From the NCBI RefSeq assembly GCF_002795425.1, contig NZ_PHHA01000003.1, forward strand, positions 230,259 through 294,258: a stretch of DNA of 64,000 nt, read 5' to 3'. A model generated the notes under the pieces. The model was given only the letters and a program-made list of their open reading frames with translations. It was not told where the DNA came from and did no database searches. Source of the stretch: Conservatibacter flavescens (lineage in GTDB: Bacteria > Pseudomonadota > Gammaproteobacteria > Enterobacterales > Pasteurellaceae). The stretch's first letter is position 1; each line of letters opens with the position of its first letter. This document shows positions 30,014 through 37,814 of this stretch, in pieces. The position numbers and the translations under genes are program-made.

Positions 30014-30180
30014 TGTTTATTTTTGCATAAAAGAAAGATAAAAAATTTGCGCGAAAAAAATAGCGTGGAAGGGCTTATTTATTGGGATTGTGTTTTTTTG
30101 GGGTGGAAATGTATGCAAAAATTAATGATTTTTAAAATGAGCAAAAATAGTAAAAAATTGCACAAATTTTTGCATAAAAT
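30014..30180. repeat. Prophage left end with three transposase-site copies
   Basis: The sequence TTTTTGCATA occurs at 30020-30029 and 30167-30176 and inverted (TATGCAAAAA) at 30112-30121. Two direct copies with an inverted one between them mirror the L1, L2, L3 layout of Mu, where MuA binds. The first base pair TG at 30014 is the Mu-type terminal dinucleotide. Target duplication should be the five bases just before it (GGTAG at 30009-30013). The stretch to 30254 holds no gene. Confidence 0.75.
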
Positions 30181-30254
30181 GAGCAGTGAATAGAACGGTT
30201 TTAAAATGATTTTAAACTGTTTTTAAATGGCTAAGATGGCGTAATAAACTATTC

Positions 30255-30494
30255 TTATTTGTGGGCTTTTTTGTTTTCTAACGTGCGGATAAGAGCGTTT
30301 ACTTCGGCCTTATCTTCGCAGGTTAGGTTCTCGTTGTTGTTAACTTCACACCCCACGTTCGTGGTGGCGTTGTCTCCGTAGTTTACCACAATATTACCGT
30401 GATTCATTATTTGTAATGACATTTCGTCATTGGTATTGTTTGATTTTGTTTGGCTGTTATCGTTAAAAAATTTAAGAATTGAGTGTTTATCCAT
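30255..30494 (-). CDS. Small protein co-transcribed with the repressor, unknown
   Basis: 79 residues, polar, Asn-rich in the middle (NHGNIVVNYGDNATTN), with a charged C-terminus and no signal peptide or membrane segment. I do not recognise it. It lies 8 bases after the repressor stop with a good ribosome site (AGGAAG), so it should be made in the lysogen along with the repressor. Genes in this place in temperate phages often alter superinfection or lysogenic traits; that is inference only. Confidence 0.7.
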   Translation of the reverse strand: MDKHSILKFFNDNSQTKSNNTNDEMSLQIMNHGNIVVNYGDNATTNVGCEVNNNENLTCEDKAEVNALIRTLENKKAHK

Positions 30495-30502
30495 TGTTCT
30501 TC

Positions 30503-30967
30503 CTAAGCTACTAATTTTATCATATCTACAATTTTTTCGTTTGCGCTTTCTTCGTTGAGCAATTCATAAATCATCCACACCATTTGGGCTTTTGCTTTTG
30601 GTTTCATGGTTTTGTGGGTTATCTCTAGTATTTCCTCTAGTGTTTCAATGGCGGTAAGTAGTCGCATTTTACTGACTTCTACGCAATCTCTTTCCTTTTG
30701 GGCTAAATTAAGCGGTAAAGCTGTCTTAATAACTCTATCAGTTGGTAATTCTGTGGGCTTCGTGATAAAGCCTAACGCATTTTGTACGCTTTCAGGTAAA
30801 GAAGAATAGTGATATTCAAATGCAACTCCTTTTTTGCCTTTTATTTGTCGTTTTAGCCAGTTTTCTTTAGTCGCCTTTCTAGTGATATTCGTAGCTTGAT
30901 TAGGTAATTCTCCCTTTCCAATCAATTCAAAAGCACTAAACCATTCTTTATTTTGATATGAATTCAT
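30503..30967 (-). CDS. Mu-type phage repressor (c-like)
   Basis: 154 residues. The N-terminal Mu-type winged helix (KEWFSAFELIGKGELPNQAT, NITRKATKENWLKRQIKG, AFEYHYSSLP) is almost the same as the first 55 residues of the transposase gene A on the other strand, as expected where repressor and transposase compete for the operators. The C-terminal part (about 95-154) is helical. Start chosen at the ATG with AAGGTG 5 bases upstream; an ATG 7 codons earlier lacks one. It is divergent from ner across an array of GAATTC sites. Confidence 0.88.
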   Translation of the reverse strand: MNSYQNKEWFSAFELIGKGELPNQATNITRKATKENWLKRQIKGKKGVAFEYHYSSLPESVQNALGFITKPTELPTDRVIKTALPLNLAQKERDCVEVSKMRLLTAIETLEEILEITHKTMKPKAKAQMVWMIYELLNEESANEKIVDMIKLVA

Positions 30968-31108
30968 AATAACACCTTGAAAATTCATATTGAATTCAAA
31001 AGATTAAAATAAATTTATTTTAAATTCAATTAGTTATAAAAATAATCGCGATATTTGTGAATTCTTTTGAATTCATATATTGATTTTAAAAGGAATTCAC
31101 TATATTAT
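30956..31108. promoter_or_regulatory. Repressor operators and early promoter
   Basis: Five GAATTC cores start at 30960, 30992, 31059, 31069 and 31093. Those at 30992-31002 (GAATTCAAAAG) and 31059-31074 (GAATTC-TTTT-GAATTC, holding the complement of the first) share an extended motif. A good promoter for ner and A is TTGATT (31080-31085), 17 bases, TATTAT (31103-31108), with one GAATTC in its spacer. Binding by the repressor or Ner here would shut early transcription. Confidence 0.7.
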
Positions 31109-31175
31109 GCATTCAATAGTTAAGTGGTTTACACCATTTAACTAGATTGAGTAGCTAGTTAAAGGATCTCACAAA

Positions 31176-31394
31176 ATGAGTAGAAAGAAAAGATCTCAAG
31201 ATATGACTAATCATGAAATTCGAGGTGAGCTAATGAAAAAAGGTAAAACATTTGCTCAATTAGGAATTGAAAACGGGTTAGCTAAAACAACTGTTCGCAA
31301 TGCTTTAGATAAACCTTATCCAAAAGGAGAGAAAATTATTGCAGATGCGTTGGGGTTAAAACCGGTTGATATATGGCCTTCTCGCTATTTATAG
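31176..31394 (+). CDS. ner: Ner-like negative regulator
   Basis: 72 residues, the size of Mu Ner. The text IRGELMKKGKTFAQLGIENG, LAKTTVRNAL, ADALGLKPVDIWPSRY matches the Ner/Nlp lambda-type helix-turn-helix family. In Mu, Ner lowers early and repressor transcription after infection. AAAGGAT lies 9 bases before the ATG. The A gene follows by 9 bases. Confidence 0.92.
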   Translation: MSRKKRSQDMTNHEIRGELMKKGKTFAQLGIENGLAKTTVRNALDKPYPKGEKIIADALGLKPVDIWPSRYL

Positions 31395-31403
31395 AGGTGG
31401 TTT

Positions 31404-33359
31404 ATGAAAGAGTGGTTTTCTCCTAAAGAGGTTTCTGGATTAGGAGGTTTACCAAGTAATCCAAGTAATCTTACAAGGAAAGCGACTAAGGAAAACTGGC
31501 AGAAACGGCAAATTCAAGGTGTAAGAGGAGCAGCTTTTGAATATCACTTTACCAGCCTCCCCCTTGAAACCCAAAAACAGTTAAGAGTGAAATTTGCCTC
31601 ACAAATGTTGGCAAATAAACCGAAAGCACCGCTTTCGGTGGAGCGTGAAAATTTGGATTTAAAAGCTTGTAAGGCAAAGCAAATATCAATTGCAGACGCA
31701 AGAATGGCAGTGGCCAGTTACTTTTTAACCATTGAAGGAACTGAAAAAGGCAAGCGTCGCGCATTAATGATGCAATTTTGTGACCAGGTGAAGTTAGGCG
31801 AGTTGCCTGATGAGCTGATGAAAATGGTTGCCTTAGGCAATGCCAAACCAAGAAAGAAAATTTCCTTGTCTGTCCGCACTTTGTATGAATGGGTGCTGGA
31901 ATATGAGAAGGCAGAAACGCCAACCGAACGGCTGAAAGCCTTAGTACCCACAGGGCTGGGGCGAAAAGCGAGAGATTGGGAAAGTGCAGCGTGGTATCGG
32001 GATTTTCTGCCCTTTTACCAAACAATGACTGGGGTTTCGGTTACGCACGCTTATAAGCGATTTGTTGAAGCCTATCAAGGGGACGTGCCAAGCCTATCGC
32101 AAGTGCGACGAATGATGGCAAAAACGCCTGAGATTGTTTTACAACGTGGGCGATTAACAGGAGCTGCGTATAAAGCGAAATTGCCGTTTACTCGCCGAGA
32201 ATGGGATGTTTTAGGCTTGTTTGAGGTGTATGTGGGCGACGGTCACGGCTTTAAAGCCAAAGTGCGACACCCTGACCACGCACACGGCTTTCAGCCTGAG
32301 GTTACAGCAATTGTAGATGGTCGCACCCGCTATGTGGTGGGTTGGAGCTTAGCGAAATCGGAGAGTGTGATTGCGGTGGGCGATGCGTTGCGACATAGCA
32401 TTGAACGATGTGGGCTGCCGTTGGTGTATTACTCAGATAACGGTGGTGGTGAGAAAAATAAACGACTTGATTGTGAGGTAACCGGTTTGTTTTCTCGGCT
32501 TGGCATTACACATGCCACAGGGATTGCGGGCAATCCACAAGGGCGAGGCATTGTGGAGCGACTTTGGAAAAGCACGTTAATTCCGCTGGCTCGGGAGTAT
32601 GAAACAGCTGTTACAAAATCGGTGGATAAAAGTTCGGCACATTTAATTCATCGCAAAATTGAAAGTGCAGTGAATGCGATTGAAAAGGGCAAGGAGTTGA
32701 GTGCGGAACAGGCTCGCTTTTATAACAAAATGCCACGCTTTGAGGTGTTTATTACCGATGTTGAGCGGGTGTTTGAGGAGTATAACCGTACACCGCACAG
32801 CGAATTACCGAAAAAGGCGGATGGCACACATTTTAGCCCGTTTGAGTATAAGGAGTGGATTTTAGCCAATGAAAAACCGCAGTTGCGGTGGTTAACAGAG
32901 TTTGAGCTTGAGCTGTTATTTCGCCCTGAGGAAATTCGTACTGTTAGTCGCGGGTTGGTGGAATTGCATACAAATACTTACTTTAGCACAGCACTAGCAG
33001 AATATCACGGCGATAAGGTGCGAGTAGGCTTTGATATACACGATCCGAGTTATGTAATAGTAAAAACAATGGACGGGCGTTGGATTTGTCGAGCAGAACT
33101 TGACGGCAATAAACGGGCTGCATTCTCGCAAAGCTATATGGAACAAGCAAGAGAGAAATCGGTACGCACAGCGAATAAGCGATTACAAACGAAGATTGAC
33201 CGTAATAATAAGGAGTTAAACCCTGTTAGAACGATTGAAAATCAGCCTGATTTTAGCTTTGTCCCAGTACAAAAAACAGCAAAACAAGCAATGCCAATTT
33301 TCTTAACCGAAGCAGATAAAGAAGATTGGGAACGTAAACAACAGAAAGCCTTTGGCTAG
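31404..33359 (+). CDS. A: DDE transposase A (MuA-like)
   Basis: 651 residues. Mu-type N-terminal DNA-binding domain (1-60), end-binding helix-turn-helix domains, then the catalytic core with the acidic triad D279 (VGDGHGF), D345 (YSDNGGGEKN) and E385 (GIVERLW), a Mu C-terminal beta-barrel domain and a C-terminal tail that contacts B. It cuts the phage ends and joins them to target DNA for integration and replicative transposition. GAGGTGG precedes the ATG. The internal sites it would bind overlap the GAATTC operator array. Confidence 0.97.
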   Translation: MKEWFSPKEVSGLGGLPSNPSNLTRKATKENWQKRQIQGVRGAAFEYHFTSLPLETQKQLRVKFASQMLANKPKAPLSVERENLDLKACKAKQISIADARMAVASYFLTIEGTEKGKRRALMMQFCDQVKLGELPDELMKMVALGNAKPRKKISLSVRTLYEWVLEYEKAETPTERLKALVPTGLGRKARDWESAAWYRDFLPFYQTMTGVSVTHAYKRFVEAYQGDVPSLSQVRRMMAKTPEIVLQRGRLTGAAYKAKLPFTRREWDVLGLFEVYVGDGHGFKAKVRHPDHAHGFQPEVTAIVDGRTRYVVGWSLAKSESVIAVGDALRHSIERCGLPLVYYSDNGGGEKNKRLDCEVTGLFSRLGITHATGIAGNPQGRGIVERLWKSTLIPLAREYETAVTKSVDKSSAHLIHRKIESAVNAIEKGKELSAEQARFYNKMPRFEVFITDVERVFEEYNRTPHSELPKKADGTHFSPFEYKEWILANEKPQLRWLTEFELELLFRPEEIRTVSRGLVELHTNTYFSTALAEYHGDKVRVGFDIHDPSYVIVKTMDGRWICRAELDGNKRAAFSQSYMEQAREKSVRTANKRLQTKIDRNNKELNPVRTIENQPDFSFVPVQKTAKQAMPIFLTEADKEDWERKQQKAFG

Positions 33360-33368
33360 GGATTGATG

Positions 33369-34250
33369 ATGAAAAACCAAGAATTAAAAGATTTTATGAC
33401 AGCCAAAGGGCTGCAACAAAAACAAGCGGCACAGTTGTTAGGTGTGTCGGTGACGACTGTGAGTTTGTATTTAAAAGGTCTATATAACGGGGATGTGGAA
33501 AACCTTGATAAAAAGGTGGACGAGCTGATTGCCCGCTCGAAAGAGAAGGTGTTAGAGGCGAAGTATAACGCTGAATTTGTGCCAACGTTGGCAGCGCGTC
33601 GCGGGATGAATATTATCCGTTATGCCCACGTTGATGGCGATATTAGCGTGATTTACGGGGCAGCAGGGTTAGGAAAAACCAAAATGTTGAAACAGTATGC
33701 CGAAGAAAATAGCTCCGCCATTTTGATTGAGGTTGATCCAAGTTGTACACCTAAAGTGCTATTGAAAAAGATTGCCGAAGCGATTGGGGCAACCACACGA
33801 GGGGTGAATAACGAATTATTAGATGGGATTAAAAGCAAGTTAGAGGGCTCGGAAATGGTGCTGTTAATTGATGAGGCAGAATTACTTTCAACCCGTTCCC
33901 TTGAGTTTATCCGCCGTATTCACGACTTGAGCGGGGTTGGTGTGGTGTTGGCTGGTATGCCTCGCTTATTGATTAACTTAAAAGGCAAAAACAATGAACT
34001 TGCCCAGCTTTATAGTCGAGTGGGGTTTGCATTAGATCTTGGTAATGCTTTGCCTGATGAGGATTTAGCCTTGTTAGCCTCTAGTGCAATGGGGACAGAT
34101 GAATTTAACGAGTTATTAGTGAAAGCTAGTCACGGCAATGCCCGCCGATTAAGCAAGTTAATTCGCGGAGTGGTGCGAAGTGCAGAGATTAGTGGCACAG
34201 CGATTAACAAAGCGGTAATTGAAGAATTTGCCAAAATGCTGATTAGTTAA
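33369..34250 (+). CDS. B: Transposition target-capture ATPase B (MuB-like)
   Basis: 293 residues. An N-terminal helix-turn-helix (KGLQQKQAAQLLGVSVTTVS) precedes an AAA+ ATPase with Walker A GAAGLGKTKM, Walker B MVLLIDEAELLS and a C-terminal helical domain. It binds target DNA, gives target immunity and activates A. The start could be either of two adjacent ATGs; the second has AGGGA at better spacing. Confidence 0.95.
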   Translation: MKNQELKDFMTAKGLQQKQAAQLLGVSVTTVSLYLKGLYNGDVENLDKKVDELIARSKEKVLEAKYNAEFVPTLAARRGMNIIRYAHVDGDISVIYGAAGLGKTKMLKQYAEENSSAILIEVDPSCTPKVLLKKIAEAIGATTRGVNNELLDGIKSKLEGSEMVLLIDEAELLSTRSLEFIRRIHDLSGVGVVLAGMPRLLINLKGKNNELAQLYSRVGFALDLGNALPDEDLALLASSAMGTDEFNELLVKASHGNARRLSKLIRGVVRSAEISGTAINKAVIEEFAKMLIS

Positions 34251-34269
34251 GGTTAGTTAAGGAGGAAAC

Positions 34270-34470
34270 ATGAAAAATAAACAGATTTATGCAGTGTATA
34301 AGGGAGAAAAATTTATCTTTGACGGAACAGTGGAAGATGTTGCAGAGACATTGGGAATCAAAGTGGCAAGTGTGAGAAAGCTTGCTACACCAAGTCAGCA
34401 AGCTAGAAGCAAAACAGGCATAACGATTGTGAAATTAGGGGCTGAGGATGACGCAGATGAAAGTGTATAG
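34270..34470 (+). CDS. Small early phage protein, unknown
   Basis: 66 residues. AAGGAGG gives a near-perfect ribosome site. The text YAVYKGEKFIFDGTVEDVAE, LGIKVASVRKLATP resembles small phage proteins with a helix-turn-helix-like segment that recognise no known partner. Role unknown. It overlaps the next gene. Confidence 0.7.
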   Translation: MKNKQIYAVYKGEKFIFDGTVEDVAETLGIKVASVRKLATPSQQARSKTGITIVKLGAEDDADESV

Positions 34471-34798
34471 CGAATTTGCAGGGCGAGCGCTCAATAAAGA
34501 GACCAAAGCGGTTTATGAAGCAACAGTAAAACTGGAGCTTGCAATGTTGGAATGTGAAGAAATGGATCTTGAGGTAACAGGTGTGGAATGGGGAGGTGGT
34601 TATCAGCCAAGAATTATTTTAAGAGAAAACGATAAAACCAAACGTTTCGTGGAAAATGGCTCTGCGCAGATGTTTGGTGTGAAAACAAAGGCAGGCGTGC
34701 GTTATGACTTTTATCAAATGCACGTTCGGGGGGTGAAATGTATTTGGGAAGGTAAGCAAAATTACTCTAACGAATTAAAACAGAAATTTAACCACTAG
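34457..34798 (+). CDS. Early phage protein, unknown
   Basis: 113 residues, no membrane segment, GVEWGGGYQPRIILRE in the middle. Not recognised. I chose ATG 34457 because GAGG is 9 bases upstream; an ATG three codons earlier touches that site. It overlaps the previous gene by 14 bases in another frame. Confidence 0.7.
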   Translation: MKVYSEFAGRALNKETKAVYEATVKLELAMLECEEMDLEVTGVEWGGGYQPRIILRENDKTKRFVENGSAQMFGVKTKAGVRYDFYQMHVRGVKCIWEGKQNYSNELKQKFNH

Positions 34799-34807
34799 GA
34801 GGTAAAA

Positions 34808-35026
34808 ATGCGCATTGCAATATTGATTAGCTTAATGTGTCTTGCGGGGTGTGATGTAGCAGCTTCAGCAAATAAACTGACAAAAACTTATTACTATAAC
34901 CACATCAGAGAAGTGTGTATTGATGGTGTGATTTACTTAGTTTATAACAGCCAATACGCCGGGGGGATTACACCGAAAATCAATGCAGAACATTATCCGT
35001 ACACTTGTCCAACTGTCGAAAAGTAG
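34808..35026 (+). CDS. Small phage lipoprotein
   Basis: 72 residues. The N-terminus MRIAILISLMCLAGC is a lipoprotein signal with lipobox LAGC, so Cys15 should be lipidated. The mature part is short, with two more cysteines (REVCIDG, YPYTCPT) that could pair. AGGAGG precedes the ATG. It is in the early operon, away from lysis genes, so it is not an obvious spanin. Superinfection exclusion is a possible role, not shown. Confidence 0.75.
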   Translation: MRIAILISLMCLAGCDVAASANKLTKTYYYNHIREVCIDGVIYLVYNSQYAGGITPKINAEHYPYTCPTVEK

Positions 35027-35035
35027 GAGAAAGCA

Positions 35036-35557
35036 ATGGCAAGAAAAGCAACTCGAATTAAAACCAATACTTTTTCTGTGCGTTATCAAACCCGTGATGA
35101 AGTTGAAGTGGCAATTAAAGAAATCGGCGATTTACAGCGCAAGTTGGAAGCCAAAGTGATTGAGCAAAATAACCGCTTAGCTGAGATTACTGAAGAATAC
35201 GCGCCACAAATGAATGAAATTAAGGCAGAACTTGAACCAATACAGGCAGCGGTGCAAGCGTGGTGCGAAAGCCACCGTGACGAGCTAACCAACAACGGCA
35301 AGACCAAAACAGGCAACTTTAATACTGGGGATGTCCAATGGCGCCAGCGTCCACCAAGTGTCAGCGTGCGTGGTGCAGATAGCGTGATTGAGAACTTGCA
35401 TACTCTAGGACTTACTCGCTTTATCCGCACTAAAGAAGAGGTAAATAAGGAGGCAATGTTAAACGAACCTGAACTTGCCAGCATGGTGGCGGGGGTAACG
35501 ATTAAAACAGGGATTGAAGACTTTGTGATCACCCCTTTTGAGCAGGACGTAAGTTGA
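35036..35557 (+). CDS. gam: Host-nuclease inhibitor Gam
   Basis: 173 residues, the Mu Gam length. A long coiled-coil (DEVEVAIKEIGDLQRKLEAK onwards, about 20-75) followed by TKTGNFNTGDVQWRQRPPSV and IRTKEEVNKEAMLNEPELA is the Gam pattern. It binds ends of linear DNA, like eukaryotic Ku, and shields them from RecBCD. AGGAGAAAG precedes the ATG. Confidence 0.94.
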   Translation: MARKATRIKTNTFSVRYQTRDEVEVAIKEIGDLQRKLEAKVIEQNNRLAEITEEYAPQMNEIKAELEPIQAAVQAWCESHRDELTNNGKTKTGNFNTGDVQWRQRPPSVSVRGADSVIENLHTLGLTRFIRTKEEVNKEAMLNEPELASMVAGVTIKTGIEDFVITPFEQDVS

Positions 35558-35659
35558 TGTTGCAAGCTTTTTAGAAAGTAAATAAAGCTTATTTAAACGC
35601 TCTTTAAAGCCTTTTTTAAGGGGCGTTCGTAATGAGTTTTAACTAAATAGGAGTAACCA

Positions 35660-35839
35660 ATGAAAAAGAAACAGACTTTTGATTGCTATTCGCACTATGC
35701 GAATAAAGCGGCAAATAAAGAACGTTCAGGCAATTATGCAGAAGCGGCAAAGCTTTGGGGGTGCGCACTACTTTTTGCCTCACTTGAGGCGAGTAAAAAA
35801 TGGTGTGAAGCACGTCGTGATTTTTGCTTGGCCAAGTAA
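35660..35839 (+). CDS. ANR-family small regulator
   Basis: 59 residues: FDCYSHYANKAANKERSGNY, then AEAAKLWGCAL, then KWCEARRDFCLAK. The spacing of A..A...E..G.Y..AA..W..A and the C-terminal W(C)..R..FC is the pattern of the ANR family, small proteins that bind and repress AraC/VirF-type activators in enteric pathogens. AGGAG precedes the ATG. Phages of many groups carry such genes; its target here is unknown. Confidence 0.8.
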   Translation: MKKKQTFDCYSHYANKAANKERSGNYAEAAKLWGCALLFASLEASKKWCEARRDFCLAK

Positions 35840-35864
35840 ACCGCCCTTTTTATGGAGAATAATG

Positions 35865-36044
35865 ATGACCGATACCGAAAAAAGCGACCTACGACAACAA
35901 ATGGCAGAGGTAATTAGCGAGCTAGAAGCTGCATTATGGATTGCGAATGATAATGACTTTAAGCAAGCTGAAAAAGTGTGGAAAAGTGCCTTAAAAACAG
36001 GGCGAAATTTAATATTAAAAATGGGATTAGCTGGTAAGGAGTAA
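35865..36044 (+). CDS. Small early phage protein, unknown
   Basis: 59 residues, MTDTEKSDLRQQMAEVISEL onwards, helical, no signal. GGAG is 7 bases before this ATG; an ATG one codon earlier is possible. The frame is open further upstream but there it overlaps the ANR gene in the wrong frame, so that part is not coding. Not recognised. Confidence 0.65.
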   Translation: MTDTEKSDLRQQMAEVISELEAALWIANDNDFKQAEKVWKSALKTGRNLILKMGLAGKE

Positions 36045-36058
36045 GTGTAATAAATACG

Positions 36059-36181
36059 ATGATTGGGAAATGTATGACGAAGATGAAAATGTATATCTTC
36101 TCGTTAGAAAAAAAAGACGACGCTGAATGGGAATTACATATATCTTACAAAATGCGGTTTTATGCTCATAAAGAACTCTAA
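36059..36181 (+). CDS. Doubtful 40-codon frame
   Basis: A frame from ATG at 36059 encodes a 40-residue basic peptide. The nearest AAGGAG is about 20 bases away, too far for normal initiation. Another frame over the same bases also looks protein-like (KYDDWEMYDEDENVYLLVRK) but has no start codon. The 36045-36191 stretch may be the remains of a gene. Confidence 0.2.
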   Translation: MIGKCMTKMKMYIFSLEKKDDAEWELHISYKMRFYAHKEL

Positions 36182-36191
36182 GGAAAATAAT

Positions 36192-36476
36192 ATGGCTAAT
36201 AAAATCTGTTTAGAAGTGATGATGAGTAAAGAAGCATTATCGAATCTTAGCATTTCGGCAAAAACGGAAGTGTGGGGAGGTAATGTTTCAAGAGTTGATT
36301 TTAATGGAAATAGCTTTGAACTTTTAGAACGTTATGAGGAATTTATCACTCCTATTCAGCTAGCGGTTTTAAACAGCAAAGTGGCTTATAAAAAAAGAAT
36401 GCAGCAAGCAATCAATAAAATATTGAGTGATATTCTTGAGGAAGCGGAATGGGAAAATGAGGAGGAAGAATGTTAA
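36192..36476 (+). CDS. Early phage protein, unknown
   Basis: 94 residues, acidic C-terminus (EEAEWENEEEEC), no membrane segment. AAGGA is about 7 bases before this ATG; the frame is open 10 codons further up without a ribosome site. Overlaps the next gene by 7 bases. Not recognised. Confidence 0.65.
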   Translation: MANKICLEVMMSKEALSNLSISAKTEVWGGNVSRVDFNGNSFELLERYEEFITPIQLAVLNSKVAYKKRMQQAINKILSDILEEAEWENEEEEC

Positions 36477-36718
36477 AAGAATCTGACTTGATCGTGGGAC
36501 ATAAATATGCTTCAAACACTGAAAAAACAGTAGAAGGGTTACTGGGGAAAAGGGAAATTTTAAAGATTTATCCTAGTGATGGTTTTGTGACTTATTGTGA
36601 ATTGAAAGAGCGCAAAAATAAAAGTAGTTACAGCGTTGTGGCTACGATGAAAACAATATCAATTAAGTCATTTTTAAGGTGGGCAAAAATTGATATTACA
36701 AAAAAAGAAAATCGTTAA
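36470..36718 (+). CDS. Early phage protein, unknown
   Basis: 82 residues, basic, beta-rich middle (LKIYPSDGFVTYCELKERKN). GAGGAGGAAG just before the ATG is a strong ribosome site. Translationally coupled to the preceding gene. Not recognised. Confidence 0.65.
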   Translation: MLKESDLIVGHKYASNTEKTVEGLLGKREILKIYPSDGFVTYCELKERKNKSSYSVVATMKTISIKSFLRWAKIDITKKENR

Positions 36719-36785
36719 ACCACATTTACAGCCCATTTAACCCATATTTAAGTGGGCTGAATAATGTGTTTTAAATGGAGGAGAT

Positions 36786-37334
36786 ATGAAATTATGTCGT
36801 TGTCCGATTTGCCACAGTGATTTACATCTTGAGGCATTAGTGGAAGATGAGGCGGGGCGTGAGTTATTGCATAAAATACTGAGTTTAGGGGAGTGTGCTC
36901 GCCCGGTTAGTAGTTATTTGGGGTTATTTAAGCCCGTAAAAAGTACGCTTGCTAATAGTCGGGCGTTAAAAATTTTAAATAGTCTGCTTGAAATTTACCC
37001 TCCATCTAATTTACTTGCTCATGCGTTATCAGAAACTGTGACACAGGTGCGGAGAAATCGGCAAGAAAATGGGCGAATTGAACCGCTCGCTAACCATAAT
37101 TATTTGAAAAAAGTTTATGAGAGTTGCAAGCCTCAGTTTGCTGTTATCCGATGTGACAAGCCTAAAAACGCTGAAAGCCCGCAGGTCGATATAGACTTAA
37201 AAAAATCTGATGCAGTGGAATATATTGAACGCATGCGAAATTTAGGGCAGCTTGAAACGGTAAAGAATACTGAAAGTTATAAGCTTTGGTTACAGTGGAA
37301 AGAGGAAAAATTAAATGCAACCGCAAACACGTAA
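36786..37334 (+). CDS. Early phage protein with CPIC zinc-finger-like N-terminus
   Basis: 182 residues. MKLCRCPICHSDLHLEALVE at the start looks like half a zinc site; two more cysteines lie later (ESCKPQFAVIRC). The centre is helical. Such proteins sit just before gemA in Mu-like phages of Pasteurellaceae; no role is known to me. GGAGGAG precedes the ATG. It overlaps gemA by 20 bases. Confidence 0.75.
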   Translation: MKLCRCPICHSDLHLEALVEDEAGRELLHKILSLGECARPVSSYLGLFKPVKSTLANSRALKILNSLLEIYPPSNLLAHALSETVTQVRRNRQENGRIEPLANHNYLKKVYESCKPQFAVIRCDKPKNAESPQVDIDLKKSDAVEYIERMRNLGQLETVKNTESYKLWLQWKEEKLNATANT

Positions 37335-37737
37335 ACAGATGATTCAGAAAATCCATATCGGCAAGGCAGAGCTTAAAATGGATCGTGAATGCTACACTCG
37401 GTTTTTGCTTGAAACGGTGGATAAGCATAGCTGTACGGTGATGACAGATAGCGAGCTGATGATTGTTTTAAAAGCAATGCAAGCAAAAGGTTTTAGAGTA
37501 AAATCAAAACACAAAGGCAGAAAACCAACCCTACCGCCGATTACCAAAGATCGTGTAATGTTGATGAATAAAGTTGAGGCATTATTAACAGAAAATAAAC
37601 TCTCGTGGCAATATGCCGACCGTATTGCAATCAATGCGTTTAATTTGCCTGTAAATGCCCTTGATGTGGCTAAACTTTATAAACTGGTGCAGATGTTAGC
37701 GGTTTATAGCCATAGGCATGGTAGAAGAACTAGATAA
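37315..37737 (+). CDS. gemA: GemA/gp16-family regulator
   Basis: 140 residues. KMIQKIHIGKAELKMDRECY-like start (KQMIQKIHIGKAELKMDREC), MTDSELMIVLKAMQAKGF and a C-terminal segment with SWQYADRIAINAF match DUF1018, the Mu GemA (gp16) family. In Mu, GemA changes host gyrase-dependent gene expression. Last gene of the Mu-like early block that I recognise. Confidence 0.88.
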   Translation: MQPQTRKQMIQKIHIGKAELKMDRECYTRFLLETVDKHSCTVMTDSELMIVLKAMQAKGFRVKSKHKGRKPTLPPITKDRVMLMNKVEALLTENKLSWQYADRIAINAFNLPVNALDVAKLYKLVQMLAVYSHRHGRRTR

Positions 37738-37814
37738 AATTACGATATATTTTGCATAGCTCGCTTTTTTTATGTTAATTTCTAATTTTAGTTTAGTTTT
37801 AAAGGTGGTTTAAA

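Noticed and set aside
35679..35864. Upstream extension of the 35865 gene to 35679
   Set aside because: That part overlaps the ANR gene in another frame. The ANR gene has a good ribosome site and family text, the extension does not.
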